Assembly: GCA_008180335.1 (NCBI GenBank)
Contig: VTEF01000002.1
Span: forward strand, 183,972 to 247,971
DNA from: Priestia megaterium
Lineage (GTDB): Bacteria > Bacillota > Bacilli > Bacillales > Bacillaceae_H
DNA: 64,000 nucleotides
Direction of reading: 5' to 3'
Below, piece by piece: positions 26,273 to 34,937 of this stretch (positions within the stretch are counted from its first letter, which is position 1; every line of letters begins with the position of its first letter). The notes beneath the pieces were generated by a model. The model was not told the origin of the DNA. It was given only the letters and a program-made list of their open reading frames with translations, and searched no databases. Made by a program: the position numbers and the translations under genes.

Positions 26273-27226
26273 TTGATTACTTTTAAAAATGTTTCCAAGC
26301 AGTATGATGATGGTACAACTGCTGTCAAACAAATTAACTTAGAGATTCACGAAGGAGAGTTTTTCGTTCTAATTGGTCCAAGCGGCTGTGGAAAAACGAC
26401 GACTTTAAAAATGATTAACCGTCTTCATGAAGTAACAGACGGAGACCTCTACATAAAAGATAAACGTGTGGTAGATCACAATATTCATCACTTGCGCTGG
26501 AACATCGGCTATGTTCTTCAACAAATTGCTTTATTCCCGCACATGACGATTGCTGAAAATATTGCAGTTGTACCTGAAATGAAAGGGTGGAAGAAACAGA
26601 AAATTAAAGCGCGTGTTGATGAGCTATTAACATTAGTTGGCTTAGATCCAAAACAGTATCGAAACCGCAAACCTTCCGAGCTTTCAGGAGGCCAGCAGCA
26701 GCGTATCGGTGTTGCTCGCGCCCTCGCAGCAGATCCTCCCATTATTTTAATGGATGAACCCTTTAGTGCTTTAGATCCGCTAAGTCGTGAACAGCTTCAA
26801 CAAGATATATTAGCTTTAAAAGAAAAAATCAAAAAGACATTTGTATTTGTTACCCATGACATAAGCGAGGCAATGACACTCGGAGACCGTATTTGTTTAA
26901 TGAAAGATGGAGGAATTGTTCAAGTCGGCACGCCAGAAGAATTTATTCAACAGCCTAAAAATGAGTTTGTACAATCATTTATTGGAAATCAGGGAAGCAT
27001 GCTAGTAGAAACACTTGAACGGTTTGTGAAAGAAAGTGACCAAAGCGAGTTATCAGAAGCAGGCGTTCAGCTAAAGTCTTCAGCAACAGTGATGGAAGCA
27101 ATGAACTTACTTCAAGAGCATGACGCTGTGGCTGTTTATAAAGGCTCTAAGCAAATTGGCGTTGTTACACGTAAAAACCTCTTGGCGTTTCTTTCAGCGA
27201 AAACAAAAGAAGGAGGAACGCTATGA
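26273..27226 (+). CDS. ABC transporter ATP-binding protein, OpuCA/EgtUA type
   Basis: The protein has Walker [11 protein letters not shown], the Q loop [12 protein letters not shown], the signature LSGGQQQR, Walker [13 protein letters not shown] and H-loop VTHD. A C-terminal CBS-like regulatory part (from about residue 235: [23 protein letters not shown]) follows, as in osmoregulated OpuA/OpuC ATPases. AGGAG at 26258 fits TTG 26273 (MITFKNVS); GTG 26261 is in frame but inside the site. It overlaps the fused permease gene by 4 bases. Confidence 0.88.
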   Translation: MITFKNVSKQYDDGTTAVKQINLEIHEGEFFVLIGPSGCGKTTTLKMINRLHEVTDGDLYIKDKRVVDHNIHHLRWNIGYVLQQIALFPHMTIAENIAVVPEMKGWKKQKIKARVDELLTLVGLDPKQYRNRKPSELSGGQQQRIGVARALAADPPIILMDEPFSALDPLSREQLQQDILALKEKIKKTFVFVTHDISEAMTLGDRICLMKDGGIVQVGTPEEFIQQPKNEFVQSFIGNQGSMLVETLERFVKESDQSELSEAGVQLKSSATVMEAMNLLQEHDAVAVYKGSKQIGVVTRKNLLAFLSAKTKEGGTL

Positions 27227-28746
27227 ATACATTCACAATGTTGCTTGAACAGCGCGGAGATGCATCGCTGCAAGCGCTGCTTGAACATATTCAAATTTCT
27301 GTATTAGCTTTGCTTATTGCGGTCATTATTTCTGTACCGCTCGGCTTGTATTTAACTAGACATGAGCGGATTGCAGAGCCGATTATTAGCATAACAGCCG
27401 TTCTTCAAACGATTCCATCTCTTGCTTTACTTGGTTTATTAATTCCGCTTGTAGGAATCGGAACAGTTCCAGCCGTTATCGCTTTATTTTTATACTCTTT
27501 ATTGCCAATCGTTCGGAATACATATACAGGGATTAAGGAAGTAGATCCTTCACTTATTGAAGCGGCACGTGCAATGGGAATGAATTCATTTAAGCGATTA
27601 GTAAAAGTAGAGCTGCCATTGGCATTGCCTGTCATTATGGCCGGTATTCGCACAGCAATGGTATTAATTATCGGCACAGCAACAATTGTAGCGCTGATTG
27701 GTGCCGGAGGATTAGGCAGCTTAATTTTATTAGGGATTGACCGAAGTGATAATGCTTTGATTTTATTAGGAGCTATCCCTGCTGCAATATTAGCAATTGT
27801 ATTTGACGTCGTGTTACGTGTCATTGAAAATTCATCGAAGACAGGTTCAAAAAAGCGTTCGTTTATTATGATTTTGATTCTTGTGCTATTGCTCGCCTCG
27901 CCATTTGCTGTCATGAAAGCAACAGAGCCTGACTTAGTCATTGGAGGTAAAATTGGGGCAGAACCAGATATTTTAATTAATATGTACAAAGAACTAATCG
28001 AAAATGAAACTGATTTGAACATCGGCTTGCGTTCATCATTAGGAAAAACCGTCTTTGTATTTGAGGCATTGCGAAATGATGAGATAGATATTTACCCTGA
28101 ATATACAGGTACAGCAATTGTGACGCATTTAAAAGAACAGCCAGCTAGCAAGGATGCCGATGAAGTATATAATCAGGCAAAAGAAGGATTTCAAAAGGAA
28201 TTTGGGTTAACGTATTTAGAGACGATGGCGTTTAATAATACGTATACGCTAACTGTTACAAAAGAATTTGCAGAACAAAATAACATAAAGACAATCTCAG
28301 ATCTTGCGAATGTAAGTGATCAAGTAAAAGCAGGGTTTACATTAGAATTTAAAGATCGTGAAGACGGCTACGTGGGTATTCAAAAAGAGTACGGCCTGGC
28401 ATTCAACAATATTAAAACGATGGAACCAAAGCTTCGTTACAATGCGGTGAAAACAGGAGATATTAATATGCTTGATGCCTATGCAACAGACCCGGAAATT
28501 CAAAAGTATGATTTGCAAGTATTAGAAGATGACCAGAAATTTTTCCCGCCTTATCAAGGAGCGCCGGTATTGCGTGAGGAAACACTAAAAGAATACCCAG
28601 AGTTAAAAGGCATTTTGAATAAACTAGCCGGTAAAATTACAGATGAAGAAATGCGTGACATGAATTACCAAGTCAATTCGGAAGGAAAGACACCGGAAGA
28701 AGTAGCTCATAAATTTTTAGTCGATAAAGGGTTGATTAAAAAGTAG
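27223..28746 (+). CDS. Fused ABC permease and substrate-binding protein (OpuC / EgtUBC type)
   Basis: The 507-residue protein joins a BPD-type permease (residues 1-210, six helices, EAARAMGMNSFKRLVKVELPLALPVIMAG as the EAA loop) to an OpuAC-like binding domain (about 235-507: VIGGKIGAEPDILINMYKELIE, EIDIYPEYTGTA, LDAYATDPEIQKYDL). Fused proteins of this kind import glycine betaine, choline or carnitine; in pneumococcus the same layout (EgtUBC) imports ergothioneine. The ligand box cannot be settled here. It is translationally coupled to the ATPase (ATGA). No SAM-type or osmotic operator was recognised. Confidence 0.88.
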   Translation: MNTFTMLLEQRGDASLQALLEHIQISVLALLIAVIISVPLGLYLTRHERIAEPIISITAVLQTIPSLALLGLLIPLVGIGTVPAVIALFLYSLLPIVRNTYTGIKEVDPSLIEAARAMGMNSFKRLVKVELPLALPVIMAGIRTAMVLIIGTATIVALIGAGGLGSLILLGIDRSDNALILLGAIPAAILAIVFDVVLRVIENSSKTGSKKRSFIMILILVLLLASPFAVMKATEPDLVIGGKIGAEPDILINMYKELIENETDLNIGLRSSLGKTVFVFEALRNDEIDIYPEYTGTAIVTHLKEQPASKDADEVYNQAKEGFQKEFGLTYLETMAFNNTYTLTVTKEFAEQNNIKTISDLANVSDQVKAGFTLEFKDREDGYVGIQKEYGLAFNNIKTMEPKLRYNAVKTGDINMLDAYATDPEIQKYDLQVLEDDQKFFPPYQGAPVLREETLKEYPELKGILNKLAGKITDEEMRDMNYQVNSEGKTPEEVAHKFLVDKGLIKK

Positions 28747-28826
28747 GGAGCAGCTTTGTTTCATTCTTGATCAGCATATGCTAATTTGGATGTACAAATA
28801 AACTTATTTAAAGGAGAAAACATAAA

Positions 28827-29342
28827 TTGAAAACATTAGTTATCGTTGCTCACCCTCATTTGGAGCGATCAATTATTAACAAGACATGGCTTAAGCGTTT
28901 AAAAGAAGAAAATGTAGCTGTGCATGACTTATATGCTGCATACCCTGATTTTAAAATTGATGTAGAAAAAGAACAGGCTTTAGTACTTGGCTATGATCGA
29001 ATTGTGTTCCAATTTCCATTTTATTGGTACAGTTCACCCGCGCTATTAAAAGAATGGCAAGACGTGGTGTTAACTTATGGCTGGGCATACGGCAGCAATG
29101 GAACGAAGCTGCATGGAAAAGAGTTCATGATTGCAACCTCAACAGGCGGTCCGAAAGAAGCGTATCAAGAAGGAGGATATAATCGTTATCCAATGAGTGA
29201 ATTGCTGCGCCCGTTCCAAGCGATGGCGAACTTAACAGGCATGAAGTTCCTGCCGCCATTTATGCTTCAAGGAGTTAGGAATCTAACTGATGAAGCGATT
29301 GCTGCTAGTGCAGAGGAATATGCCAAGCTGTTACAGCAATAA
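28827..29342 (+). CDS. NAD(P)H-dependent quinone reductase (YwrO/KefF-like flavodoxin fold)
   Basis: The 171-residue protein has the flavodoxin-like NQO1 pattern: VIVAHPHLERS for FMN/FAD phosphate, FQFPFYWYSSPALLKEWQDVV as the isoalloxazine site, and TSTGGPKEAY. Such enzymes reduce quinones with two electrons, protecting from redox cycling, or serve as Kef ancillary subunits; no Kef gene is adjacent. TTG 28827 is the start, with AAGGAG upstream. It is about 80 bases after the ABC operon and ends at a clean terminator. Confidence 0.88.
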   Translation: MKTLVIVAHPHLERSIINKTWLKRLKEENVAVHDLYAAYPDFKIDVEKEQALVLGYDRIVFQFPFYWYSSPALLKEWQDVVLTYGWAYGSNGTKLHGKEFMIATSTGGPKEAYQEGGYNRYPMSELLRPFQAMANLTGMKFLPPFMLQGVRNLTDEAIAASAEEYAKLLQQ

Positions 29343-29371
29343 AAGCCGCATTTGATGAAGCGTCTATATAA

Positions 29372-29405
29372 AACAGGACTGAATGTGAGTTCAGTCCTGT
29401 TTGTT
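29372..29405 (+). terminator. Bidirectional terminator
   Basis: AACAGGACTGAA-TGTGAG-TTCAGTCCTGTT with T-rich flank lies between convergent genes. Confidence 0.88.
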
Positions 29406-29409
29406 TATT

Positions 29410-29775
29410 TTAAAGGGATGTACTGTCAGCTACCGGCATGAGCCACTTTTCTGGTTTGATATCCAATCCTTCAATGCTGAAAGCAGTCATGCCGGTAGCA
29501 CTGCCAATTTCATAATATTCACCTGCGCGCCAAAAAGCGGCTTCTCCGGCTTTAATTCGTACTTTTTTATTGTTGGCTCCCAACACCCATCCTTCACCTT
29601 GAACAATCAGCAATAATTTAGGGATCGTAGCTTCTTGAAGCGGGGTATAATCATGTTCTTTAAAAGAAACATAGCCGATTTTGACATCTCCTGTATGAGA
29701 AAGCAGTGTTTCTGATTGATAGGTAGTATAGAGGTACGAGCGCTGGTGTTTTTCAATATATTGAAACAATTTCAT
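29410..29775 (-). CDS. Small cupin-domain protein
   Basis: The 121-residue protein has a single cupin barrel: KLLLIVQGEGWVLG as motif 1 region and KIRAGEAAFWRAGEYYEIG-like motif 2 (residues about 75-95). The metal ligands usual in enzymatic cupins are mostly absent (no HxH), so it may bind a ligand rather than catalyse. TGGAGGG precedes the ATG. It is a single gene, opposite to its neighbours on the left. Confidence 0.7.
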   Translation of the reverse strand: MKLFQYIEKHQRSYLYTTYQSETLLSHTGDVKIGYVSFKEHDYTPLQEATIPKLLLIVQGEGWVLGANNKKVRIKAGEAAFWRAGEYYEIGSATGMTAFSIEGLDIKPEKWLMPVADSTSL

Positions 29776-29907
29776 CTTTTTCCCTCCATTTGCAATGAAT
29801 CTAGCTTTTTTAAGTAATTAAAGATAGGGCTGATATGTGGCGTAAGTATCATATGAATGAATGAAAATAGAACGGGAAAAGAACCTTATTGTTTGCACGG
29901 TTAACAT

Positions 29908-29947
29908 AAAAAAGGCAGATGACTCAAACGAATCATCTGCCTTTTTA
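29908..29947 (-). terminator. Bidirectional terminator after the LCP gene
   Basis: AAAAAGGCAGATGA / TCATCTGCCTTTTT with a 10-base loop. Confidence 0.9.
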
Positions 29948-29954
29948 ATGTATA

Positions 29955-30890
29955 TTACTCTAAAAATGCTTTAATTTCTTCTTGGTTTTGCTCTAAGTCT
30001 AACCGCAGAACAGCTCCAGCCCCAGGAACCCGTTCATTTGCAAACCCTCCATCTACTGGAATACGAAGAGAGTCAAGGCTGTTTTGATTGCCAATCAAAA
30101 AGTCTTTTCCAATCGATACAAATGTTTTCGGAGGAATGTTTGTATCGACGTAAGGATCGATGACTCCCCAAATCTTTGGTGCTTTAGCAATGGTTTGAAT
30201 TTGAAGTGCTTCATTCATTAATTTTCCAATGACTTCTTGCTGGCGGTTGACACGGCCAAAGTCACTTTGACTGTCATGACGGAAACGGACATACCCCAGC
30301 AGCTTTTCACCGTCTAGTACCTGTTTTCCGGGCTTTAGCGTCATCCCAATGCCATGAGACATTTCATGCGGGACATCGACTTCTATTCCATTTGGCGCGA
30401 TGGTATCAGCAACTTTTGAAAAGCCTTTAAAATCAACGATAGCATAGTAATTTACATCGACATCAAAGTTTTCTTTAATTGTTTTACGCAGTAATTCAGG
30501 GCCGCCGATTGCATAGGCAGCGTTAATTTTATTTTTTCCATAACCCGGAATGTCAACGTATGAATCCCGCATAATAGAGACAAGCTTTGGCTGATTATTT
30601 TTTTTATCATAATGTGCAACCATAATCGTGTCTGCACGTGAATGATCTTCGCCTCGAGAGTCAATCCCTAATAATAGAACATTCATTGTATCTAAGTCAG
30701 CGCTTTTGCCGTGAAAGGCAAATTGCCCGTCGTTTCCAAATTGTCCATCTGCTTCAGCCAGCCCTTGCTGATATTGATAAAAAGCATAGGCAGCAATTCC
30801 AAGAAAAAGGATGAATACAGTTAATACAAATCTTCTAAATCGTTTCTTTTTTCTTCGCTTATGTTTCTTCCTTTGTTCGCGTTGTTCCAA
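29955..30890 (-). CDS. LytR-CpsA-Psr (LCP) family cell-wall glycopolymer ligase
   Basis: The protein (about 311 residues) has a very basic N-terminus (KKHKRRKKKRFRR), one membrane helix, and an extracellular LCP domain: LLLGIDSRGEDHSRADTIMV with the catalytic arginine region, VSIMRDSYVDIPGYGKNKINAAYA, and VRFRHDSQSDFGRVNRQQEV. LCP enzymes attach teichoic acids to peptidoglycan (TagTUV in B. subtilis). GGGTGAG fits TTG at 30890; GTG 30899 is in frame but overlaps that site. It is monocistronic, not within a teichoic acid cluster. Confidence 0.92.
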   Translation of the reverse strand: MEQREQRKKHKRRKKKRFRRFVLTVFILFLGIAAYAFYQYQQGLAEADGQFGNDGQFAFHGKSADLDTMNVLLLGIDSRGEDHSRADTIMVAHYDKKNNQPKLVSIMRDSYVDIPGYGKNKINAAYAIGGPELLRKTIKENFDVDVNYYAIVDFKGFSKVADTIAPNGIEVDVPHEMSHGIGMTLKPGKQVLDGEKLLGYVRFRHDSQSDFGRVNRQQEVIGKLMNEALQIQTIAKAPKIWGVIDPYVDTNIPPKTFVSIGKDFLIGNQNSLDSLRIPVDGGFANERVPGAGAVLRLDLEQNQEEIKAFLE

Positions 30891-31422
30891 TGATCTCACC
30901 CGTTATATTCAAAATTGTAGTTATTGTGTATTAATAATGGTAAAAAAGACTTGTTGAGTAGAATTGTTTTTAAAGTATGTCCTAATACACGTATTTAATT
31001 AGCAGAAAGCTGAATTTTTGCGCTAATCATTGTGTAAAAACAATATTATTAAATTACCATTACATGTGCCGATTAGCAAGTAACTTCTCTATATAATGTA
31101 GAAATGCAGTGTTTTGCTTATATTTGTGTAAAAGCTAGTAAGAAAAGTAGTGTAAACTGCCTGTAAAGCTTTCATTACAGGATGCAGAAATGGCTGGGTG
31201 TCCAACATTCAGAAGACTGCTGCTAAATACATAATAAAAGATGAAGCCTTTTGAGATTAAAGTTTTATTTTATATAAAAATTACAAAGTTTAGCAGGTGA
31301 ATATGACAGCAGTCTTTAATAGTTATATAATCATGAAAAATTTACCTGTTTGAAGGAATGATAGTTAGAAAGATAGTTCATTTTTTTGGGGTGTAAAAAT
31401 CATGAAAAAAGGGGTTAGATGA
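30891..31422. other. Intergenic region, no gene seen
   Basis: About 530 AT-rich bases separate the LCP gene from the next plus-strand gene. Short frames lack ribosome binding sites. GCTAATC and GATTAGC (about 31022-31078) are complementary across about 45 bases but form no convincing element. The promoters of both divergent genes must lie here; no consensus pair stood out. Confidence 0.5.
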
Positions 31423-32091
31423 ATGAGTGTATATGTATCGTCTTCAAGTCTTATCTTGATTCCAAAAGAGGCAATCAAGTATTGGAAGCCGTATGGAGTG
31501 GGAAAGGTTACTGGAGCAGTTGTTTCAGGAAAAGAATGCGGGAAGGTCATCACATTGCTAAATAGAACAGCTATTATACCCTTTAGAACTTTTTTCTATC
31601 GTAAGCATTACATTTTATTATTTGAAGAGGAGGAAATGAAAACACAGTTTGAACTATTAGCTGAGGTGTACCGTTCAGAAGGATATATCTTTCAATACTC
31701 TATTTTATATGATGATCACTGGTCGCAAATACTCGAAGGAACAAAGCCAACGTTAAGCGTAAACCGATTCTCAGTTCCAATCATTCAGTTAGATCAAACA
31801 GGAGAGTTTGATCTTGTATTAGAAAAGCATTCAGTCGATATTATTATTGATGATGAGGAAGAGGATGATGAGTTAGAGCTTGTTGTACATGATCTTGTTT
31901 TAACAGAAGGCAGCTATTTCATCGGAGATCCTGGCTTTATTGAAAACAAGGATATGTTAATTGAACATAATTTTAACAGTGGCAGCTACGAAATTATTTA
32001 CAAGCATACCCATGAAGGCTGGTTAACAAGAGTAACAATTCAAAAAAAAGAGATTAATAAACAGACGAATTCATTAGAAATTGCCCGGTAA
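31423..32091 (+). CDS. Uncharacterised 222-residue acidic protein
   Basis: I do not recognise the family. The product begins MSVYVSSSSLILIPKEA, has no signal peptide or membrane helix, and is rich in beta-forming residues. An acidic stretch (DDEEEDDELELVV, about residues 143-155) sits between two segments ending with SLEIAR. GGGG at 31411 is a moderate ribosome binding site. Codon use looks like that of its neighbours. It stands alone, followed by the multi-hairpin region, so there is no functional context. Confidence 0.7.
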   Translation: MSVYVSSSSLILIPKEAIKYWKPYGVGKVTGAVVSGKECGKVITLLNRTAIIPFRTFFYRKHYILLFEEEEMKTQFELLAEVYRSEGYIFQYSILYDDHWSQILEGTKPTLSVNRFSVPIIQLDQTGEFDLVLEKHSVDIIIDDEEEDDELELVVHDLVLTEGSYFIGDPGFIENKDMLIEHNFNSGSYEIIYKHTHEGWLTRVTIQKKEINKQTNSLEIAR

Positions 32092-32137
32092 AAACAAAGT
32101 GTCTGTTTAATCAAATTGTAAAAAGTTCGATCCGATG

Positions 32138-32280
32138 CTTAACGGGCAGTAAGTATTTTACCTCGTCATGATAAGAATGAGAAGCGAACTGCCCGTTAAG
32201 TTCCGGCTATCAGAACACAGACTTAACGTCTGTGCAATCCACCTCCTGTACACCTCAATGACCCATCAGAAAAGGTCAAT
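32138..32280. repeat. Multi-hairpin intergenic element
   Basis: A perfect 13-bp inverted repeat, CTTAACGGGCAGT (32138-32150) and ACTGCCCGTTAAG (32188-32200), encloses 37 bases. It is followed by a perfect hairpin CACAGAC-TTAAC-GTCTGTG (32216-32234) and by TGACC/GGTCA (32259-32278). None has a T tract, so these are not ordinary terminators. It could be a dispersed intergenic repeat or a structured RNA on either strand. TTAACG recurs in stem and loop. Confidence 0.6.
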
Positions 32281-32362
32281 AAGTCTTTTATGACTGGCAG
32301 TTCCCCTTTATTGTTCAAAAGCATAGTTTGTGTTGATTATTCGAGATGAATGGATGTATATG

Positions 32363-32368
32363 GTATAA
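32363..32368 (+). promoter_or_regulatory. Extended -10 of the M24 peptidase gene
   Basis: TGGTATAAT at 32360-32368 is an extended -10 element lying inside the upstream in-frame extension of the peptidase gene, which puts the transcript start near 32375 and decides for ATG 32404. Confidence 0.6.
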
Positions 32369-32403
32369 TGACAGCGTTGCATAATGAAAGGGGTTATCTT
32401 TTT

Positions 32404-33504
32404 ATGGAAAAACGTTTAAATAAAGTTGTATCGTGGATTCAAGAAAAAGACTATGATATGGCATTCATTTCATCTACGGAAAATGTATTTTACTTAACTA
32501 ACTTTTATACAAATCCGCACGAGCGTTTATTAGGGTTATTTGTCTTCCAAAATGCTGATCCGATCTTAGTGTGTCCTTCAATGGAAGTAGGACAAGCACG
32601 AGACGCAGGATGGGCTTTTGAAATTATTGGTTATGAAGATCATGAAAATCCTTGGGAATTTATTCAAGGGTCTTTACATAAGCGGGATCTTTCCACAGTT
32701 AAACATATTGCGGTCGAAAAAGAATTATTATCATATGCACGTGCTGAAGAATTAATGAAGCTGTATCCGGATGCAGCGCTTGTTGCAGCAGAAGAAAAAT
32801 TAAACCAGCTCCGTGTTGTGAAAGACGAAGCGGAAATTGAAATTTTAAAACGAGCAGCTGCATTAGCTGATTACGGTGTAGAAGTTGGGGTAGCAGCCTT
32901 AAAAGAAGGCGTTACAGAAATGGACGTCTTAGCAAAAATTGAATATGAACTAAAACGAAAAGGAATTCGTGAAATGTCTTTCTCGACAATGGTATTATTC
33001 GGTGAGAAAGCTGGCGAGGCCCACGGAAACCCTGGACTTCGCAAGTTAAAAGAAGGTGACTTTGTTCTATTTGACCTAGGAGTTGTATTAGATGGATATT
33101 GTTCAGATATTACACGTACCGTTGTCTATAAATCTGTGAATGAAAAGCAAAAGCATATCTATGAAACGGTGCAGCGTGCACAACAAGCAGCACTCGATGC
33201 ATCAAAAGCAGGTACACGTATCGGTGACTTGGATTTAATTGCCCGTAACCTTATTAAAAAAGAAGGCTATGGCGAATTCTTTCCACATCGTCTAGGACAT
33301 GGTCTTGGCATTAGTGTTCATGAATTTCCATCCATGAGCCAAGCCAATAATGATCTTTTACAAGAAGGAATGGTTTACACAATCGAACCAGGCGTTTATA
33401 TACCGGAAGTGGGCGGAGTTCGAATTGAAGACGACGTAGTTATTACAAAAGACGGCTACGAAACGTTAACGAAATATCCAAAAGAATTACAAGTTATTTC
33501 TTAA
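32404..33504 (+). CDS. M24-family Xaa-Pro peptidase
   Basis: The 366-residue enzyme has a creatinase-type N-terminal domain (residues 1-125) and a pita-bread catalytic domain. The five metal ligands are visible in LFDLGVVLDGYCSDITRTVV (two aspartates), HRLGHGLGISVHE (histidine), YTIEPGVY and GVRIEDDVV (glutamates). It is probably a cytoplasmic dimanganese aminopeptidase or dipeptidase for X-Pro bonds (PapA/YkvY-like). AAAGGGG precedes ATG 32404; a longer frame to 32350 overlaps the promoter. Monocistronic with a terminator. Confidence 0.92.
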   Translation: MEKRLNKVVSWIQEKDYDMAFISSTENVFYLTNFYTNPHERLLGLFVFQNADPILVCPSMEVGQARDAGWAFEIIGYEDHENPWEFIQGSLHKRDLSTVKHIAVEKELLSYARAEELMKLYPDAALVAAEEKLNQLRVVKDEAEIEILKRAAALADYGVEVGVAALKEGVTEMDVLAKIEYELKRKGIREMSFSTMVLFGEKAGEAHGNPGLRKLKEGDFVLFDLGVVLDGYCSDITRTVVYKSVNEKQKHIYETVQRAQQAALDASKAGTRIGDLDLIARNLIKKEGYGEFFPHRLGHGLGISVHEFPSMSQANNDLLQEGMVYTIEPGVYIPEVGGVRIEDDVVITKDGYETLTKYPKELQVIS

Positions 33505-33510
33505 AATGAA

Positions 33511-33546
33511 CAAAGAGAAGGCTCGATTTTGCCTTCTCTCTTTTTA
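33511..33546 (+). terminator. Intrinsic terminator
   Basis: AAAGAGAAGGC-TCGATTTT-GCCTTCTCTCTTTTT. Confidence 0.9.
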
Positions 33547-33780
33547 TTATCTAAAGAGTAATCATAACGATTCTACTAATTAGTCTATAGATCGATAGAA
33601 ATGCTTCATCATAGTTTTGATCGGTTCATAGATTCATCCCTACTTAATAGTTGAGCAGTGATATATTACGAATAGATAACATTTTCATCACATTTTGTGA
33701 AATCTATATCGAATGTGAAAAGAGTAGTATATGCTGTAGAGTAGGGGACTTTTTAAGGTCGCACGCAAGGAGGCTTTTTT

Positions 33781-34359
33781 ATGACTAATTATTCAAAAGA
33801 TGAAGAACAAATTATACATAAAGCAGTAGAAGTATTTGGCCGGAAAGATCGAATCGAAAATTATTCCGATGAACGTAAAAAGCATACTGTTCATGTATTA
33901 GCGAGCGAGAATCAGCCAAGACCAGAAGTGACAGCATATGCTACAGTCGGAGGATATCATTGTCCAACAGGTTACACAGTTGGCGGCATTCCATTACGCA
34001 TTGAAATTGTAGGAGCGTGTCATTCGTCATTCCCGCTTTTTTCCTCAATCCTCGGAAACTGTGTATTTCATATGATGAAATCCCACGTATCTATTTTCCC
34101 AGGTGCGATTTATAAAGATGTAATTACCGCTTTAGATGACAGTTTACATATGCAGCATATTTTATTAATTCCGCCGTTTTTATGGGATAACTTTTCAACC
34201 ATTGAACTGTCTGATAAAAAAGTAGCATTTCTTCAAGCGGTGCCGATTTCGGAAAAAGAGCGAACATTTGCACTTGAGTACGGAGTGGATTCACTTTTAA
34301 GCCGCTTTGATGACGAACATGTGAATGTGTTCAATTTAGAAAGAAGAACGGTTGTTTAA
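33781..34359 (+). CDS. Suppressor-of-fused (SUFU) domain protein
   Basis: The 192-residue protein matches the bacterial SUFU domain pattern: ENQPRPEVTAYATVG, GYTVGGIPLRIEIVGAC, FPLFSSILGNCVFHMM and LLIPPFLWDNFSTI. In Bacillus such proteins include YqcF, the antitoxin of an LXG nuclease toxin, and SUFU domains are common in polymorphic-toxin immunity clusters. No toxin gene is adjacent, so this is an orphan immunity-like gene or a domesticated protein. AAGGAGG precedes the ATG. The 234 bases upstream hold no other gene. Confidence 0.82.
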   Translation: MTNYSKDEEQIIHKAVEVFGRKDRIENYSDERKKHTVHVLASENQPRPEVTAYATVGGYHCPTGYTVGGIPLRIEIVGACHSSFPLFSSILGNCVFHMMKSHVSIFPGAIYKDVITALDDSLHMQHILLIPPFLWDNFSTIELSDKKVAFLQAVPISEKERTFALEYGVDSLLSRFDDEHVNVFNLERRTVV

Positions 34360-34406
34360 TAAACTAAGGATATGTAAGTTATTTTATGAAAAACAGCTAT
34401 CTTGCC

Positions 34407-34436
34407 AGAGCAATCAAACTGATTGCTCTCTTTTTG
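34407..34436 (+). terminator. Intrinsic terminator after the SUFU gene
   Basis: AGAGCAATCA-AAC-TGATTGCTCT then CTTTTTG. Confidence 0.9.
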
Positions 34437-34528
34437 TATGGTTAAAAGGTGCTTTTTGAGTCAAGAGAAGTTGGTTTACACGAAGGGACGAGCATTTTTA
34501 GACCTTTAACTAAAATTTATTCGTATAT

Positions 34529-34554
34529 TAGGACAAAACTCCACGTTTGTCCTA
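34529..34554. promoter_or_regulatory. Inverted repeat before the small-protein pair
   Basis: TAGGACAAA-ACTCCACG-TTTGTCCTA, a perfect 9-bp inverted repeat 90 bases before the next start codon, has no T tract. It may be an operator or a leader hairpin. Confidence 0.5.
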
Positions 34555-34641
34555 GTATACTAACCTATACCTTATAAATAACATCTACATATATTAAACC
34601 ATAAGAAATAAGCAAGGAAAGAAAGGGGAAGGGGAAAAGTT

Positions 34642-34839
34642 ATGATGCATCCAAACTATAAAGGACCAAATCCAAATCCGAATTCAAACCCGAATTCAGA
34701 TTTAAATCCGAACAATGCAGATGGCAATAAAAATATTATTAGTCACAGTGGAAACTCCAGTGTAAATATTAACCTAGGTCAAGGGCAGGCTCCAGCACAG
34801 CCACAGCCTACAACTCCACCTGAAGATACGGCTTTTTAA
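34642..34839 (+). CDS. Small Asn/Pro-rich protein of unknown function
   Basis: The 65-residue product has an N-terminal repeat of Asn-Pro (GPNPNPNSNPNSDLNPN), a central SHSGNSSVNINLGQG segment, and a glutamine/proline tail. It is low complexity, soluble and acidic at the end. AAGGGG precedes the ATG. The central motif is shared with the product of the next gene, which suggests a related role, perhaps a coat or surface assembly. I do not recognise the family. Confidence 0.6.
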   Translation: MMHPNYKGPNPNPNSNPNSDLNPNNADGNKNIISHSGNSSVNINLGQGQAPAQPQPTTPPEDTAF

Positions 34840-34872
34840 TAAAGAGAAAAAGTTATAGTCATTTTGGTGATC

Positions 34873-34920
34873 AATAGGCAAATTACTACTCATTAAGGGG
34901 GCGTAATTCGCCTATTTGTT
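34873..34920 (+). terminator. Hairpin between the two small genes
   Basis: AATAGGC..AATTAC pairs with GTAATT..GCCTATT across a 17-base loop, followed by TGTT. The T tract is weak, so partial termination or mRNA processing is as likely as full stop. Confidence 0.6.
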
Positions 34921-34937
34921 ATCGTAACGGGAGGGTT

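Noticed and set aside
32200..32250. Minus-strand AGGAG followed by GTG and a 10-codon frame
   Set aside because: The frame is inside a perfect hairpin, is very short, and has no support beyond the site.
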